Origin: Melioribacteraceae bacterium | Lineage (GTDB): Bacteria; Bacteroidota; Ignavibacteria; Ignavibacteriales; Melioribacteraceae | Direction: 5' to 3' | NCBI GenBank assembly: GCA_026987055.1 | Contig: JALSNL010000377.1 | Coordinates: forward strand, 1 to 8,946 | Length of the DNA stretch: 8,946 nt | Part shown: positions 1-7,292 of the stretch, one piece after another | Layout of the letters: the number at the start of each line of letters is the position of its first letter | Numbering within the stretch: the stretch's first letter is position 1 | Notes under the pieces: model-generated | What the model was told of the DNA's origin: nothing | The model's input: only the letters and a program-made list of their open reading frames with translations | The model's database searches: none | Position numbers and translations under genes: made by a program

Positions 1-275
1 AAACTGAAAATTCACATTAAAAATTTAGTTTCCTTGAAATAATAAAACGAAATAGTAACACCATTAAATTTACCTTGTGAGGAGATTAAATCTATCTGCT
101 ATCTTTTAGGTGGTAAATGTATTAATTACTTTTTAAACAAAAAATATAATCGTTGCAAAAAATCATACTTTTCTAATTTTAAATCTTTGGTAAACCATTG
201 TTAATGTACCTTGACATTTAGAATAGTGACGGTTATTTTTATAAATTGTGATTAAAATTAGTTGCGAGATTCTTT
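1..275. other. Gene-free leader upstream of uppS
   Basis: This AT-rich stretch holds no open frame with a usable start codon and no tRNA-like T-loop. Its only feature I would defend is the promoter-like pair at 211-239. The nearest open frame (46-204, + strand) has no ATG, GTG or TTG before its last few codons. The region could also contain the 5' leader of a divergent gene lying off the left edge, but the sequence does not show this. Confidence 0.6.
211..239 (+). promoter_or_regulatory. Sigma70-like promoter for uppS and downstream genes
   Basis: A perfect -35 hexamer TTGACA lies at 211-216. A 17-nt spacer leads to a -10-like TATTTT at 234-239 (4 of 6 matches to TATAAT). Transcription would start near 246, giving a leader of about 30 nt before the uppS TTG codon. 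A better -10 match, TATAAA at 240-245, sits too far away (23-nt spacer). The assignment rests on the consensus match and location only. In Bacteroidota proper the housekeeping promoter looks different, so the call is weaker if the organism belongs there. Confidence 0.5.
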
Positions 276-1097
276 TTGGCAAAAAAACTGAGTAAAACCG
301 ATTTATTGCTCATCGAAGAGACAAAAAATAATGGCAATATTCCAAAGCATATTGCTATTATAATGGATGGAAACGGACGTTGGGCAAATGCCAAAGGACT
401 TCCAAGAGCAGCGGGACATCGTAGAGGTGTTGAAACTGTGCGGACAATGGTTCAATCGTGTATTAGCCTTGGTGTTAAATACTTAACACTATATACTTTT
501 TCTACCGAAAATTGGAATCGTCCGCAGCAAGAAGTAACCATGCTAATGAGGTTAATGGTAAAAAGTCTTAAAAAAGAAACTGCAGAACTAAATAAAAATA
601 ATGTTAAAATTACAACTATTGGAGATACAAAAAGTTTACCTGACATAGTACGTAAAGAACTTAATGCCGCAATTAATAAAACTAAACACAATAAAAAATT
701 AGTTTTGAATTTAGCCTTAAGTTATAGCGGAAGGTGGGAAATTGTTGAAGCAACCAAAAAGATTGCGGAAAACTATGCCAAAGGTAAAATTTCCTTAGAT
801 GAAATAAATGATGAATATATTGCAAAAAATTTAACAACTGCCAATATGCCTGATCCGGATTTAATGATTAGAAGCGGTGGTGAACATAGGATAAGCAACT
901 TTTTAATCTGGCAAATAGCTTATTCGGAATTATATGTTTCAAAAGTATTATGGCCGGATTTTAATTGTAAAAACTTGGTGGAAGCCATACAAGATTATCA
1001 AAATAGAGAGAGAAGATTTGGACTTATTAGTGAACAAATTTCAAAAACCCACAAAGTTACTCAGTCAAAAAATAAGCTTACCAAGCAGCTTACTTAG
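276..1097 (+). CDS. uppS: Isoprenyl transferase, (di-trans,poly-cis)-undecaprenyl diphosphate synthase
   Basis: This cytosolic cis-prenyltransferase adds isopentenyl diphosphate units to farnesyl diphosphate, giving the C55 carrier lipid for peptidoglycan and O-antigen. The family signature HIAIIMDGNGRWA is at residues 25-37, with Asp31 equivalent to the catalytic Mg-binding Asp26 of E. coli. LYTFSTENWNRP is at 72-83. The isopentenyl-diphosphate-binding segment IRSGGEHRISNFLIWQ (198-213) holds Arg199 and Arg205, and RERRFG closes the conserved core at 244-249. LALSYSGRWEI at 146-156 replaces the usual NYGGR; similar SYS variants are known to me from Bacteroidota. The protein is 273 aa against about 253 in E. 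coli; the extra length is a short N-terminal leader and a lysine-rich C-terminal tail. The start is TTG at 276, the only start codon between the upstream in-frame stop (249-251) and the catalytic motif. A weak GCGAG at 264-268 is the only ribosome-site candidate. The tail is co-encoded with the bamA signal peptide. Confidence 0.95.
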   Translation: MAKKLSKTDLLLIEETKNNGNIPKHIAIIMDGNGRWANAKGLPRAAGHRRGVETVRTMVQSCISLGVKYLTLYTFSTENWNRPQQEVTMLMRLMVKSLKKETAELNKNNVKITTIGDTKSLPDIVRKELNAAINKTKHNKKLVLNLALSYSGRWEIVEATKKIAENYAKGKISLDEINDEYIAKNLTTANMPDPDLMIRSGGEHRISNFLIWQIAYSELYVSKVLWPDFNCKNLVEAIQDYQNRERRFGLISEQISKTHKVTQSKNKLTKQLT

Positions 1098-3558
1098 ACT
1101 AATTCCGATATTACTGATATTATTTAGCTCAACAGTACATCCTCAGTTCCAAAAGAAAACTTATAAAATCTTAGGGATTTCTGTTGAAGGAAACAAAACT
1201 GCCGAAGCCAATACTATTATTGCCAATAGTGGTTTTAAAGAAGGGAAAACAATTGAGATACCAGGAGATGCCACCAACAATGCAATAAAAAGACTTTGGG
1301 CACTTGGTATTTTTAGTGACGTTCAAATTTTAATTGATAAAAAATTAAATGACGGGATTTTCTTACTTATTAAACTAAAGGAACTTGATAGAATAGAAGA
1401 TATTGTTATAAGAGGAAATGATGAACTAGATGAAGATGATATTAAGAAAAAAATTGATCTTGTAAGTGGTCAAACATTAAAACCGCAAGAAGTAAAAAAA
1501 TCTATAAACAAAATAAAAGATCTTTATGAAGACGAAGGATATTTAAATGCTAAAATTACTCCTTTAACATTTTCTTTTCTTTCAGCCGATACGTCAAAAG
1601 AAACAATATCAGTTACATGGCAAAACGAAAAAGACCCGACGGATTTTGAAATAACAACTTACGATTATAATCCTGAACTAAAATCAAACATCATAAAAAG
1701 AATTAAAAGCAGAAAACTGCTGGTGTTAGATATAAAAGAAGGTGATGAAGTTACAGTTCGCAGTATTACCTTTAGTGGCAATAAAGCTTTTGATGATAGT
1801 GAACTTAGAGGCGCACTTGATGAAACCGTGCAAGACGAATGGTGGAGATTTTGGAATTCCGCAAATTTTAAAAAAGAAGATTTTGAAAAAGACAAAGAAG
1901 CATTAACTACTTTCTACCAAAAAAACGGTTATAGAGATTTTGAAGTTCTCTCCGATTCAATTTCTTTTTCCAAAGACAAAAAATTTATGGATATCCGTAT
2001 TAACGTTTACGAAGGTCCGCAATATAAAATAAGAAACATAACTTGGGAAGGCAACACTGTTTATCCCGATGCTATTCTAACCGAACGCCTCGGCTTCCGT
2101 AAAGGAGATATTTTTAATTATGAATTATTCAATCAAAATTTATTTGGTAACCAAACCCAAACAGATGTAGCTTCTTTATTTTTGGATAACGGATATTTAA
2201 CATTCCGTCAAGAAGTTTCCGAACACAAAGTAGCAGAAGATTCAATCGACATAAACATAAAAGTTACGGAAAACAGTCAGTTCAAAATAGGAACCGTAAA
2301 AATAACGGGAAACGACAGAACAAAAGATAAAGTAATAAGAAGAGAACTGTTTACCGTACCGGGCGATTATTTTAGAAGAAGCAATGTTATGCGCAGCATT
2401 CAACAATTGGCAAATTTACAATATTTTAATGTGGAAGAACTTTATAAGAAAGGTGTTGATTATAAACCTGTTTCCGATAGCTTGGTAAATTTGGTTTATA
2501 ACGTTAAAGAAAAATCAAGCGATTTTATAAATGCTTCCGTAGGATATAGCGGATTTTTCGGTTTTAGCGGTTCTATAGGATTTACACTTTCAAACTTTTC
2601 CATCGCAGAACCATTTCAACTTGGCGGCGGACAAGTACTTAATTTTAACTGGCAATTCGGTGTTGGTAATTATTACAGAACTTTTAATCTTGGTTTTACA
2701 GAACCTTGGTTTTTAGATACTCCAACCTCTTTAGGTTTTAATGTTTCGGATACAAGACAAAGATATATTTACGATTTAAGACAATCCGGAATTGCAATGA
2801 CAATAGGACGAAGATTAAAATGGCCTGATGACAGATTTTATATTCAAGGGTCACTCCGTTTTCAATATAACAATGTGCTTGACGGAAGAAGTTTTTATGC
2901 AACAGGTATTTCACATCAATACACAGCTGGGGTAGCAATAAACAGAAGCGATATAGATAATCCTATATTCCCTTCCACAGGTTCAAAACTTGCACTTAAC
3001 TTTGATCTATCCGGCGGACCGTTTTTGCCCGGAGATGTTGATTATTATAAATTACAATTCAGAACCGATTGGTACAGAAGATTATTCGGGACTAATAAAA
3101 TTACATTTTATGCCGGAATTGATCTTGGTTACATACATGAATTAGTTAAAGGTACAACAATTCAACCGTTTGAATTTTTCTATATGGGAGGCAACGGATT
3201 AGTAATTGCAACTACACCGCTAAGAGGTTATGCCGATAGATCTATAGGTCCGAAATTTAACGGTAATAATATTGGCGGCCGTGTTAAAGTAAAATATACT
3301 ACCGAAATTAGAGCAGCTTTAACATTAGAACCAATGCCGATATATGTAATTGCTTTTGCCGAAGCCGGTAATGCATTTAGAAATTTGCCATCAGCTAATT
3401 TATTCGACTTAAAAAAATCTGCCGGTGTAGGTGCACGAATTATGATAAACCCTATCGGTTTAATCGGTTTTGATTATGGTTATGGTTTTGATAGACTTTC
3501 TGTTGACGGACAAGATCCCAAATGGGAATTCCATTTTCAATTTGGAAAAGGTTTTTAG
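1030..3558 (+). CDS. bamA: Outer-membrane protein assembly factor BamA (Omp85), five POTRA domains plus barrel
   Basis: BamA is the outer-membrane insertase that folds beta-barrel proteins delivered by periplasmic chaperones such as OmpH/Skp. With the GTG start at 1030 the protein has 842 aa. It shows a signal peptide (basic MNKFQKPTK start, hydrophobic run around residues 21-33), then POTRA domains at about 45-117, 119-240, 241-329, 331-415 and 417-493, and a 16-strand-type barrel at 497-842. The barrel holds DNPIFPSTGSKL and the loop-6 motif LRGY (731-734), and ends in Phe. The frame is open further back to an ATG at 934, but that extension would read conserved uppS sequence out of frame and bury the signal peptide. 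GTG 1030, preceded by an AG-rich GAGAGAGAAG at 1006-1015, is therefore preferred; TTG 1018 is the alternative. POTRA2 seems to carry an extra stretch of about 45 residues (roughly 180-228). The product is certain, the exact start is not. Confidence 0.93.
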   Translation: MNKFQKPTKLLSQKISLPSSLLRLIPILLILFSSTVHPQFQKKTYKILGISVEGNKTAEANTIIANSGFKEGKTIEIPGDATNNAIKRLWALGIFSDVQILIDKKLNDGIFLLIKLKELDRIEDIVIRGNDELDEDDIKKKIDLVSGQTLKPQEVKKSINKIKDLYEDEGYLNAKITPLTFSFLSADTSKETISVTWQNEKDPTDFEITTYDYNPELKSNIIKRIKSRKLLVLDIKEGDEVTVRSITFSGNKAFDDSELRGALDETVQDEWWRFWNSANFKKEDFEKDKEALTTFYQKNGYRDFEVLSDSISFSKDKKFMDIRINVYEGPQYKIRNITWEGNTVYPDAILTERLGFRKGDIFNYELFNQNLFGNQTQTDVASLFLDNGYLTFRQEVSEHKVAEDSIDINIKVTENSQFKIGTVKITGNDRTKDKVIRRELFTVPGDYFRRSNVMRSIQQLANLQYFNVEELYKKGVDYKPVSDSLVNLVYNVKEKSSDFINASVGYSGFFGFSGSIGFTLSNFSIAEPFQLGGGQVLNFNWQFGVGNYYRTFNLGFTEPWFLDTPTSLGFNVSDTRQRYIYDLRQSGIAMTIGRRLKWPDDRFYIQGSLRFQYNNVLDGRSFYATGISHQYTAGVAINRSDIDNPIFPSTGSKLALNFDLSGGPFLPGDVDYYKLQFRTDWYRRLFGTNKITFYAGIDLGYIHELVKGTTIQPFEFFYMGGNGLVIATTPLRGYADRSIGPKFNGNNIGGRVKVKYTTEIRAALTLEPMPIYVIAFAEAGNAFRNLPSANLFDLKKSAGVGARIMINPIGLIGFDYGYGFDRLSVDGQDPKWEFHFQFGKGF

Positions 3559-3676
3559 ATATACAAAGCACAAAATAGATTTTAATTTAAGCTAACAAAC
3601 AAATATTATTATAACTTTAATATTTATGATATATTTACAATAAAAATATAAACACATAACAAAAAAAGAGGTAAAA
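3559..3676 (+). promoter_or_regulatory. AT-rich spacer before ompH pair, possible internal promoter
   Basis: This is the longest gap in the cluster (118 nt) and is extremely AT-rich. It holds an AT-only inverted repeat, AAATATTA at 3601-3608 with TAATATTT at 3618-3625, too weak to be a convincing terminator. It also holds a -10-like TATGAT at 3625-3630, without a good -35 at the right distance. The composition and the strong ribosome site at its end fit an extra promoter for the chaperone genes, but no complete promoter can be shown. Confidence 0.25.
3667..3672 (+). promoter_or_regulatory. Ribosome binding site that fixes the TTG start of the first ompH
   Basis: AGAGGT ends 4 nt before a TTG codon at 3677. 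That codon opens directly into a lysine-plus-hydrophobic signal peptide. There is no ATG in frame until far inside the mature protein, so this site and the TTG define the start. Confidence 0.65.
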
Positions 3677-4198
3677 TTGAAAACATCACATATTCTTATA
3701 CTACTAACATTATTTGTTTCTTTAACATTTGCTCAAAGCAGCCAAAAAATCGGTTGGGTTAATTCCGGCACTATTTTACAACAATATCCTCCTGCAATAA
3801 AAGCCCAAAGCGATTTAGATGCTTTAACTGCAAAATGGACAAAATCAATTGATAGTATGACAACAGCTCTTCAATCATCATATGCACAAGCACAAAAACA
3901 ATTTGCTAACATGACACCCGATAAACAAAGAGAGGTTCAACAAAAATTAGTGCAACAAGAACAATACATTGCACAATTTAAACAACAAAAATTTGCTCAA
4001 CCTAATGGTGAATTATTTATAAAACAAGAACAATTATTAAAACCTATTAAAGATAAAATTCTTAAAGCCATTGATGCTGTAAGAAAAAAAGAAGGAATGA
4101 ATTTTGTGTTTGATAAAACAGGTGATGTTCTTTTACTTTTTGCAGATCCAAAATATGATATTACAAATGCTGTACTTGATAAATTAAAACGCGGTTAA
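3677..4198 (+). CDS. OmpH/Skp-family periplasmic chaperone, basic glutamine-rich paralog
   Basis: OmpH/Skp proteins are periplasmic chaperones that hold unfolded outer-membrane proteins and pass them to BamA. The 173-aa product starts with a clear signal peptide, MKTSHILILLTLFVSLTFAQ, with likely cleavage after FA (about residue 19). The family's first strand IGWVNSGTIL follows, then a long charged/Gln-rich helical segment (about 45-120) suited to the tentacle coiled coil. A C-terminal core contains FVFDKTGDVLLLFADPKYDIT. The mature part is rich in Gln (about 21) and has a net charge near +7 by hand count, as in classical basic Skp. Translation begins at TTG 3677. The gene is followed by a second paralog and lies just downstream of bamA, the standard skp position. 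Which of the two tandem genes is orthologous to E. coli skp cannot be decided here, so no symbol is given. Confidence 0.9.
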   Translation: MKTSHILILLTLFVSLTFAQSSQKIGWVNSGTILQQYPPAIKAQSDLDALTAKWTKSIDSMTTALQSSYAQAQKQFANMTPDKQREVQQKLVQQEQYIAQFKQQKFAQPNGELFIKQEQLLKPIKDKILKAIDAVRKKEGMNFVFDKTGDVLLLFADPKYDITNAVLDKLKRG

Positions 4199-4214
4199 TA
4201 TTTGTATTTTTTTT

Positions 4215-4263
4215 AGAGGTTTGTAAAGGGCAAAAATAAATAAATAGCTACTTACAGACCTCT
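4215..4263 (+). terminator. Hairpin between the two ompH genes, terminator or attenuator
   Basis: The arm AGAGGTTTGTAA (4215-4226) pairs with TTACAGACCTCT (4252-4263): 12 bp with one G-T wobble and a 25-nt AT-rich loop. A U-rich but interrupted tract (TTTGTTATTTT, 4263-4273) follows on the + strand, as expected for a leaky intrinsic terminator. The other strand would be followed by an A-run, so a minus-strand terminator is unlikely. The large loop and broken U-tract suggest partial termination, or an mRNA-stabilising or processing structure that would give the first ompH a different level from the genes below. No independent promoter is visible between the hairpin and the next start. Confidence 0.5.
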
Positions 4264-4300
4264 TTGTTATTTTAAAACATAATTTTAGGAGAATAAAGTT

Positions 4301-4813
4301 ATGAAAAAACTAACCCCGCTATTATTTTTTGTATTACTATTGTCATTTTCAAATATTTCCGCTCAACTAAAAATCGGGTATGTTGATTCCGAAGCAATAA
4401 TGGACCAATTGCCGGACGCACAAGATGCACAAAAAAGCATTGATGTTCAAATTGACAAATGGGATAAAGAGATTAAAGAACTTCATCAAAAATGGAAAGA
4501 TAAATATGATGAATATGAAAGAAGTAAACTTATAATGAGTAAACAAAAAAAAGCCGAAATGGAAAAACAATTAATTGCTTTGGAACAAGATGTTGCTAAT
4601 TACAAACAAGATAAGTATGGTGCTAACGGAAAATTGTTTAAACTTCAAGAAGAATTGATGAAACCGATACAAAATCAAATTTTTAACGCAATTGATGAAG
4701 TAGCTAAAGAAGAAGATTTTGATTTTATTTTTGATAGAAGCGGAGATCTTATTTTTCTTTATGCAAAAGAAAAATATGATGTTACTCCTTTAGTACTAAG
4801 TAAATTACAATAA
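4301..4813 (+). CDS. OmpH/Skp-family periplasmic chaperone, acidic paralog
   Basis: This is a second OmpH/Skp-type chaperone of 170 aa, predicted to act in the periplasm in delivering outer-membrane proteins to BamA. Its signal peptide MKKLTPLLFFVLLLSFSNISAQ probably cleaves after SA (residue 21). The core begins KIGYVDSEAIMDQLP, continues into a lysine/glutamate-rich coiled-coil segment (about 50-115) and ends with DFIFDRSGDLIFLY and KYDVT, matching the upstream paralog in layout and C-terminal motif. Unlike that paralog it is acidic when mature (about -7 by hand count) and poor in Gln. ATG 4301 has a good ribosome site, AGGAG at 4287-4291. The stop codon is 3 nt before lpxD, so the two are probably translationally coupled. 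The C-terminal coding sequence shares a 23-nt near-identical stretch with the start of lpxD. Confidence 0.9.
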   Translation: MKKLTPLLFFVLLLSFSNISAQLKIGYVDSEAIMDQLPDAQDAQKSIDVQIDKWDKEIKELHQKWKDKYDEYERSKLIMSKQKKAEMEKQLIALEQDVANYKQDKYGANGKLFKLQEELMKPIQNQIFNAIDEVAKEEDFDFIFDRSGDLIFLYAKEKYDVTPLVLSKLQ

Positions 4814-4816
4814 CGC

Positions 4817-5878
4817 ATGAATATAACAGTTCAGAATATTGCCGATATTGTTAATGGAAAAATAATTGGGGACCCAAATCTAATTATTAATAATGTTGCA
4901 CGCATAGAGGAAGCAAAAAACGGAGATCTTACTTTTCTTTATGATAACAAGTATAAAAAACATCTTTCCACAACAAAAGCATCGGCAATTTTAATTGATG
5001 ATAACACTGAACTTCTTGATAATAAAATTACTTACATCAAAGTTGCTAAACCCAATATAGCCTTTCAACAAATTATATTAAAATTCTTTAATCCGGATTT
5101 TAAGTTTTCAACCATTGCCAAGTCCGCAGCTATTGACGAATCAGCTGTTATAAATGATAATGTTGGAATAGGCGAAAATGTTTTTATAGGAAAAAACTGT
5201 GTAATTAACAAAGGTGTTACAATATATCCCAACACTGTAATTTTAGATAATTGTTATATTGGTGAAAATACTTTGATTTTCCCAAACGTTACAATAAGAG
5301 AAGAAACAATAATTGGTAAAAATGTAATTATTCAACCTGGTGTAGTTATTGGTTCGGACGGATTCGGATATTCTAAAGACGAAAATGGAGTTTACAATAA
5401 AATACCTCAGATTGGAAATGTTATTATAGAAGATGAAGTGGAAATTGGAGCGAATGTAACTATAGATAGATCATCACTTGGTTCAACAATTGTTGGCAAA
5501 GGCGTTAAACTTGATAATCTAGTACAAGTAGCTCACAATGTTACAATCGGTTCAAATACAGTATTTTCTTCACAATCCGGAATTGCCGGAAGTGCTAAAA
5601 TTGGTAACAACTGTGTAGTTGCCGGACAAGTAGGAATTGTTGGCCATTTGGAAGTTGGTGATAATATAATAATCGGCGGACAATCCGGAGTTACAAAATC
5701 TTTGAATAAACCTGGAGTTTATTTCGGAACACCGGCTAAAGAACTTAAAACCAGTTTAAAGTTAGAATCGCATATTAGAAATCTTCCTAATTATGCTGAA
5801 AAAATTAAAATATTAGAAACTAAAATTATGGAACTTGAGTCTAAACTTATTAACAATAAAGAAAAAGGAAATAATTAA
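4817..5878 (+). CDS. lpxD: UDP-3-O-(3-hydroxyacyl)glucosamine N-acyltransferase
   Basis: LpxD performs the third step of lipid A synthesis, moving a 3-hydroxyacyl chain from acyl carrier protein to the 2-amino group of UDP-3-O-acyl-glucosamine in the cytosol. The 353-aa protein has the N-terminal uridine-binding domain (about 1-95, with NGDLTFLYDNKY at 35-46). A left-handed beta-helix of hexapeptide repeats follows (about 100-300), then a C-terminal helical/coiled-coil extension (about 318-353). The diagnostic segment GSDGFGY is present, and NLVQVAHNV carries His240, equivalent to catalytic His239 of E. coli. Length and motifs are complete. The ATG lies 3 nt after the second ompH stop without a clear ribosome site of its own, pointing to coupling. 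The stop overlaps the lpxC-fabZ ATG by one base (TAATG). Confidence 0.96.
   Translation: MNITVQNIADIVNGKIIGDPNLIINNVARIEEAKNGDLTFLYDNKYKKHLSTTKASAILIDDNTELLDNKITYIKVAKPNIAFQQIILKFFNPDFKFSTIAKSAAIDESAVINDNVGIGENVFIGKNCVINKGVTIYPNTVILDNCYIGENTLIFPNVTIREETIIGKNVIIQPGVVIGSDGFGYSKDENGVYNKIPQIGNVIIEDEVEIGANVTIDRSSLGSTIVGKGVKLDNLVQVAHNVTIGSNTVFSSQSGIAGSAKIGNNCVVAGQVGIVGHLEVGDNIIIGGQSGVTKSLNKPGVYFGTPAKELKTSLKLESHIRNLPNYAEKIKILETKIMELESKLINNKEKGNN
5865..5869 (+). promoter_or_regulatory. Ribosome binding site for lpxC-fabZ inside the lpxD end
   Basis: AAGGA ends 8 nt before the ATG at 5878 and lies within the last codons of lpxD. Together with the TAATG stop-start overlap it supports re-initiation at this junction. 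Confidence 0.55.
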
Positions 5879-7278
5879 TGCTTGCTCTTCAAACAACAAT
5901 TGGTAAAGCTGTTTCAATTTCCGGTGTTGGTTTACATACCGGAACATCTTGTACAATGACATTTAAACCCGCACCGGATGACCACGGAATTAAATTTGTT
6001 AGAACAGATTTGGGAGACAAACTTGAAATACCGGCTCTTGTAGAATATGTTGTTGATGTTTCCCGCGGAACTACTTTGGGTTTAGGTGATGTAAAAGTTC
6101 ATACGGTGGAGCATGTTTTAGCAGCTGTTGCAGGTCTTCAAATAGATAATATTATAATTGAACTTGATAATGCCGAACCTCCGATTGGTGATGGTAGTTC
6201 TATGCCTTTTGTTGAAAAACTTTTGGAAGCAGGAATAGTTAAACAAAAAACTCCTAAGGATTATTTAATAATTGATAAAACAATATCATACAAAAATGAA
6301 GATGAACAGGTTGACATAGTTGCTTTGCCTCTAGACGGTTTTAGAATGACGGTTATGGTTGATTATCAAAATCCGGCTTTAGGCAGTCAACATACAGGCT
6401 TATTTGATTTGGAAGCTGAATTTGTAAATGAGTTTGCCCCTACAAGAACATTTTGTTTCCTTAGTGAAGTAGAAGCTTTAGCAGATCAAGGTTTAATTAA
6501 AGGCGGAAATATTGATAACGCTGTAGTTATTGTTGACCGTAAAGTCTCGGATGATGAGTTGGAGAAACTATCCAAAAAATTAGAATTGGACGAAGAAATT
6601 TCAATAGGGAAAAACGGTTTCCTCAATGAGAATAATTTGAGATTTAAAAACGAGCCGGTCAGACACAAACTTTTGGATATGATTGGAGATTTAGCATTAA
6701 TCGGTGCACCGATAAAAGCACAAATCTTAGCTGCTCGTCCCGGACACAAAGCAAATATAGAATTTGCCAAAATTGTAAGAAAATTATATCAGCAAAAACA
6801 GTTGGAAAAACAATATCAGCATGTAAAAAAAGAAGGAGTTGTATTTGATACTGTTGCAATTCAGAAAATACTTCCGCACAGATATCCTTTTTTACTGGTA
6901 GATAAAATAATTCATTTAGAGCTGGATAAAAAAGTTATAGGAGTAAAATCCGTAACTATTAATGAACCGTTTTTCCAAGGTCATTTCCCCGGTCAACCTA
7001 TTATGCCCGGTGTTTTAATTATTGAAGCAATGGCACAAACCGGTGGAATTCTTATGCTAAATTCCGTAGAAGACCCGGCAGAGAAACTGGTGTTTTTTAT
7101 GGGAATTGATAAAGCTAAATTTAGGAAACCTGTTGTCCCCGGTGACCAACTTATTTTCGAAGTAGAATTGCTTAACAAACGCAGTCGTTTTGTTGTAATC
7201 AAAGGTATTGCAAAAGTAGGAAATAAAATTGTAGCGGAAGCCGAACTAAAAGCTGCTATTGTTGATAGAGAAAATTAA
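5878..7278 (+). CDS. lpxC/fabZ: Bifunctional UDP-3-O-acyl-N-acetylglucosamine deacetylase / 3-hydroxyacyl-ACP dehydratase (LpxC-FabZ fusion)
   Basis: This is a 466-aa natural fusion of two cytosolic enzymes. The N-terminal part (about 1-305) is LpxC, the zinc deacetylase that commits the cell to lipid A. It shows SGVGLHTG (15-22), TVEH with Glu78 and zinc ligand His79, FAPTRTFCFL, and RHKLLD with His263 and Asp267 completing the zinc site. GHKAN carries the general-acid His290. A charged Gln/Lys linker (about 305-321) leads to FabZ (about 322-466), which dehydrates 3-hydroxyacyl-ACP in fatty-acid elongation: LPHRYPFLLVD (332-342), QGHFPGQPIMPG with catalytic His369, and IIEAMAQ with catalytic Glu383. 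All catalytic residues of both halves are present, so both activities are expected. The fusion is known from Bacteroidota, Chlorobiota and relatives. One polypeptide that drains and elongates the 3-hydroxyacyl-ACP pool fixes the ratio of the two activities. Confidence 0.97.
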   Translation: MLALQTTIGKAVSISGVGLHTGTSCTMTFKPAPDDHGIKFVRTDLGDKLEIPALVEYVVDVSRGTTLGLGDVKVHTVEHVLAAVAGLQIDNIIIELDNAEPPIGDGSSMPFVEKLLEAGIVKQKTPKDYLIIDKTISYKNEDEQVDIVALPLDGFRMTVMVDYQNPALGSQHTGLFDLEAEFVNEFAPTRTFCFLSEVEALADQGLIKGGNIDNAVVIVDRKVSDDELEKLSKKLELDEEISIGKNGFLNENNLRFKNEPVRHKLLDMIGDLALIGAPIKAQILAARPGHKANIEFAKIVRKLYQQKQLEKQYQHVKKEGVVFDTVAIQKILPHRYPFLLVDKIIHLELDKKVIGVKSVTINEPFFQGHFPGQPIMPGVLIIEAMAQTGGILMLNSVEDPAEKLVFFMGIDKAKFRKPVVPGDQLIFEVELLNKRSRFVVIKGIAKVGNKIVAEAELKAAIVDREN

Positions 7279-7292
7279 TTAAAAGAAAAAAT

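Noticed and set aside
108..125. AGGTGG followed by ATG at 117, like a leader peptide start
   Set aside because: The frame stops after two codons (ATG TAT TAA), and the spacing of 3 nt is too short for a normal ribosome site.
46..204. Short open frame in the leader that could be a gene remnant
   Set aside because: It has no ATG, GTG or TTG near its beginning and resembles no family I know. A GAGGAG at 79-84 in front of an ATT codon is not enough.
934..1029. N-terminal extension of bamA to the upstream ATG at 934
   Set aside because: The extension only reads the conserved uppS C-terminal coding region in another frame and would place the signal peptide about 50 residues inside the protein.
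3601..3625. AT-only inverted repeat after bamA as a terminator
   Set aside because: An 8-bp stem made only of A-T pairs is too weak, and no U-tract follows it.
6800..6850. lpxC-fabZ join as an assembly or frameshift artefact
   Set aside because: The frame is continuous through a plausible linker, both halves keep all catalytic residues, and this fusion is well known in related phyla.
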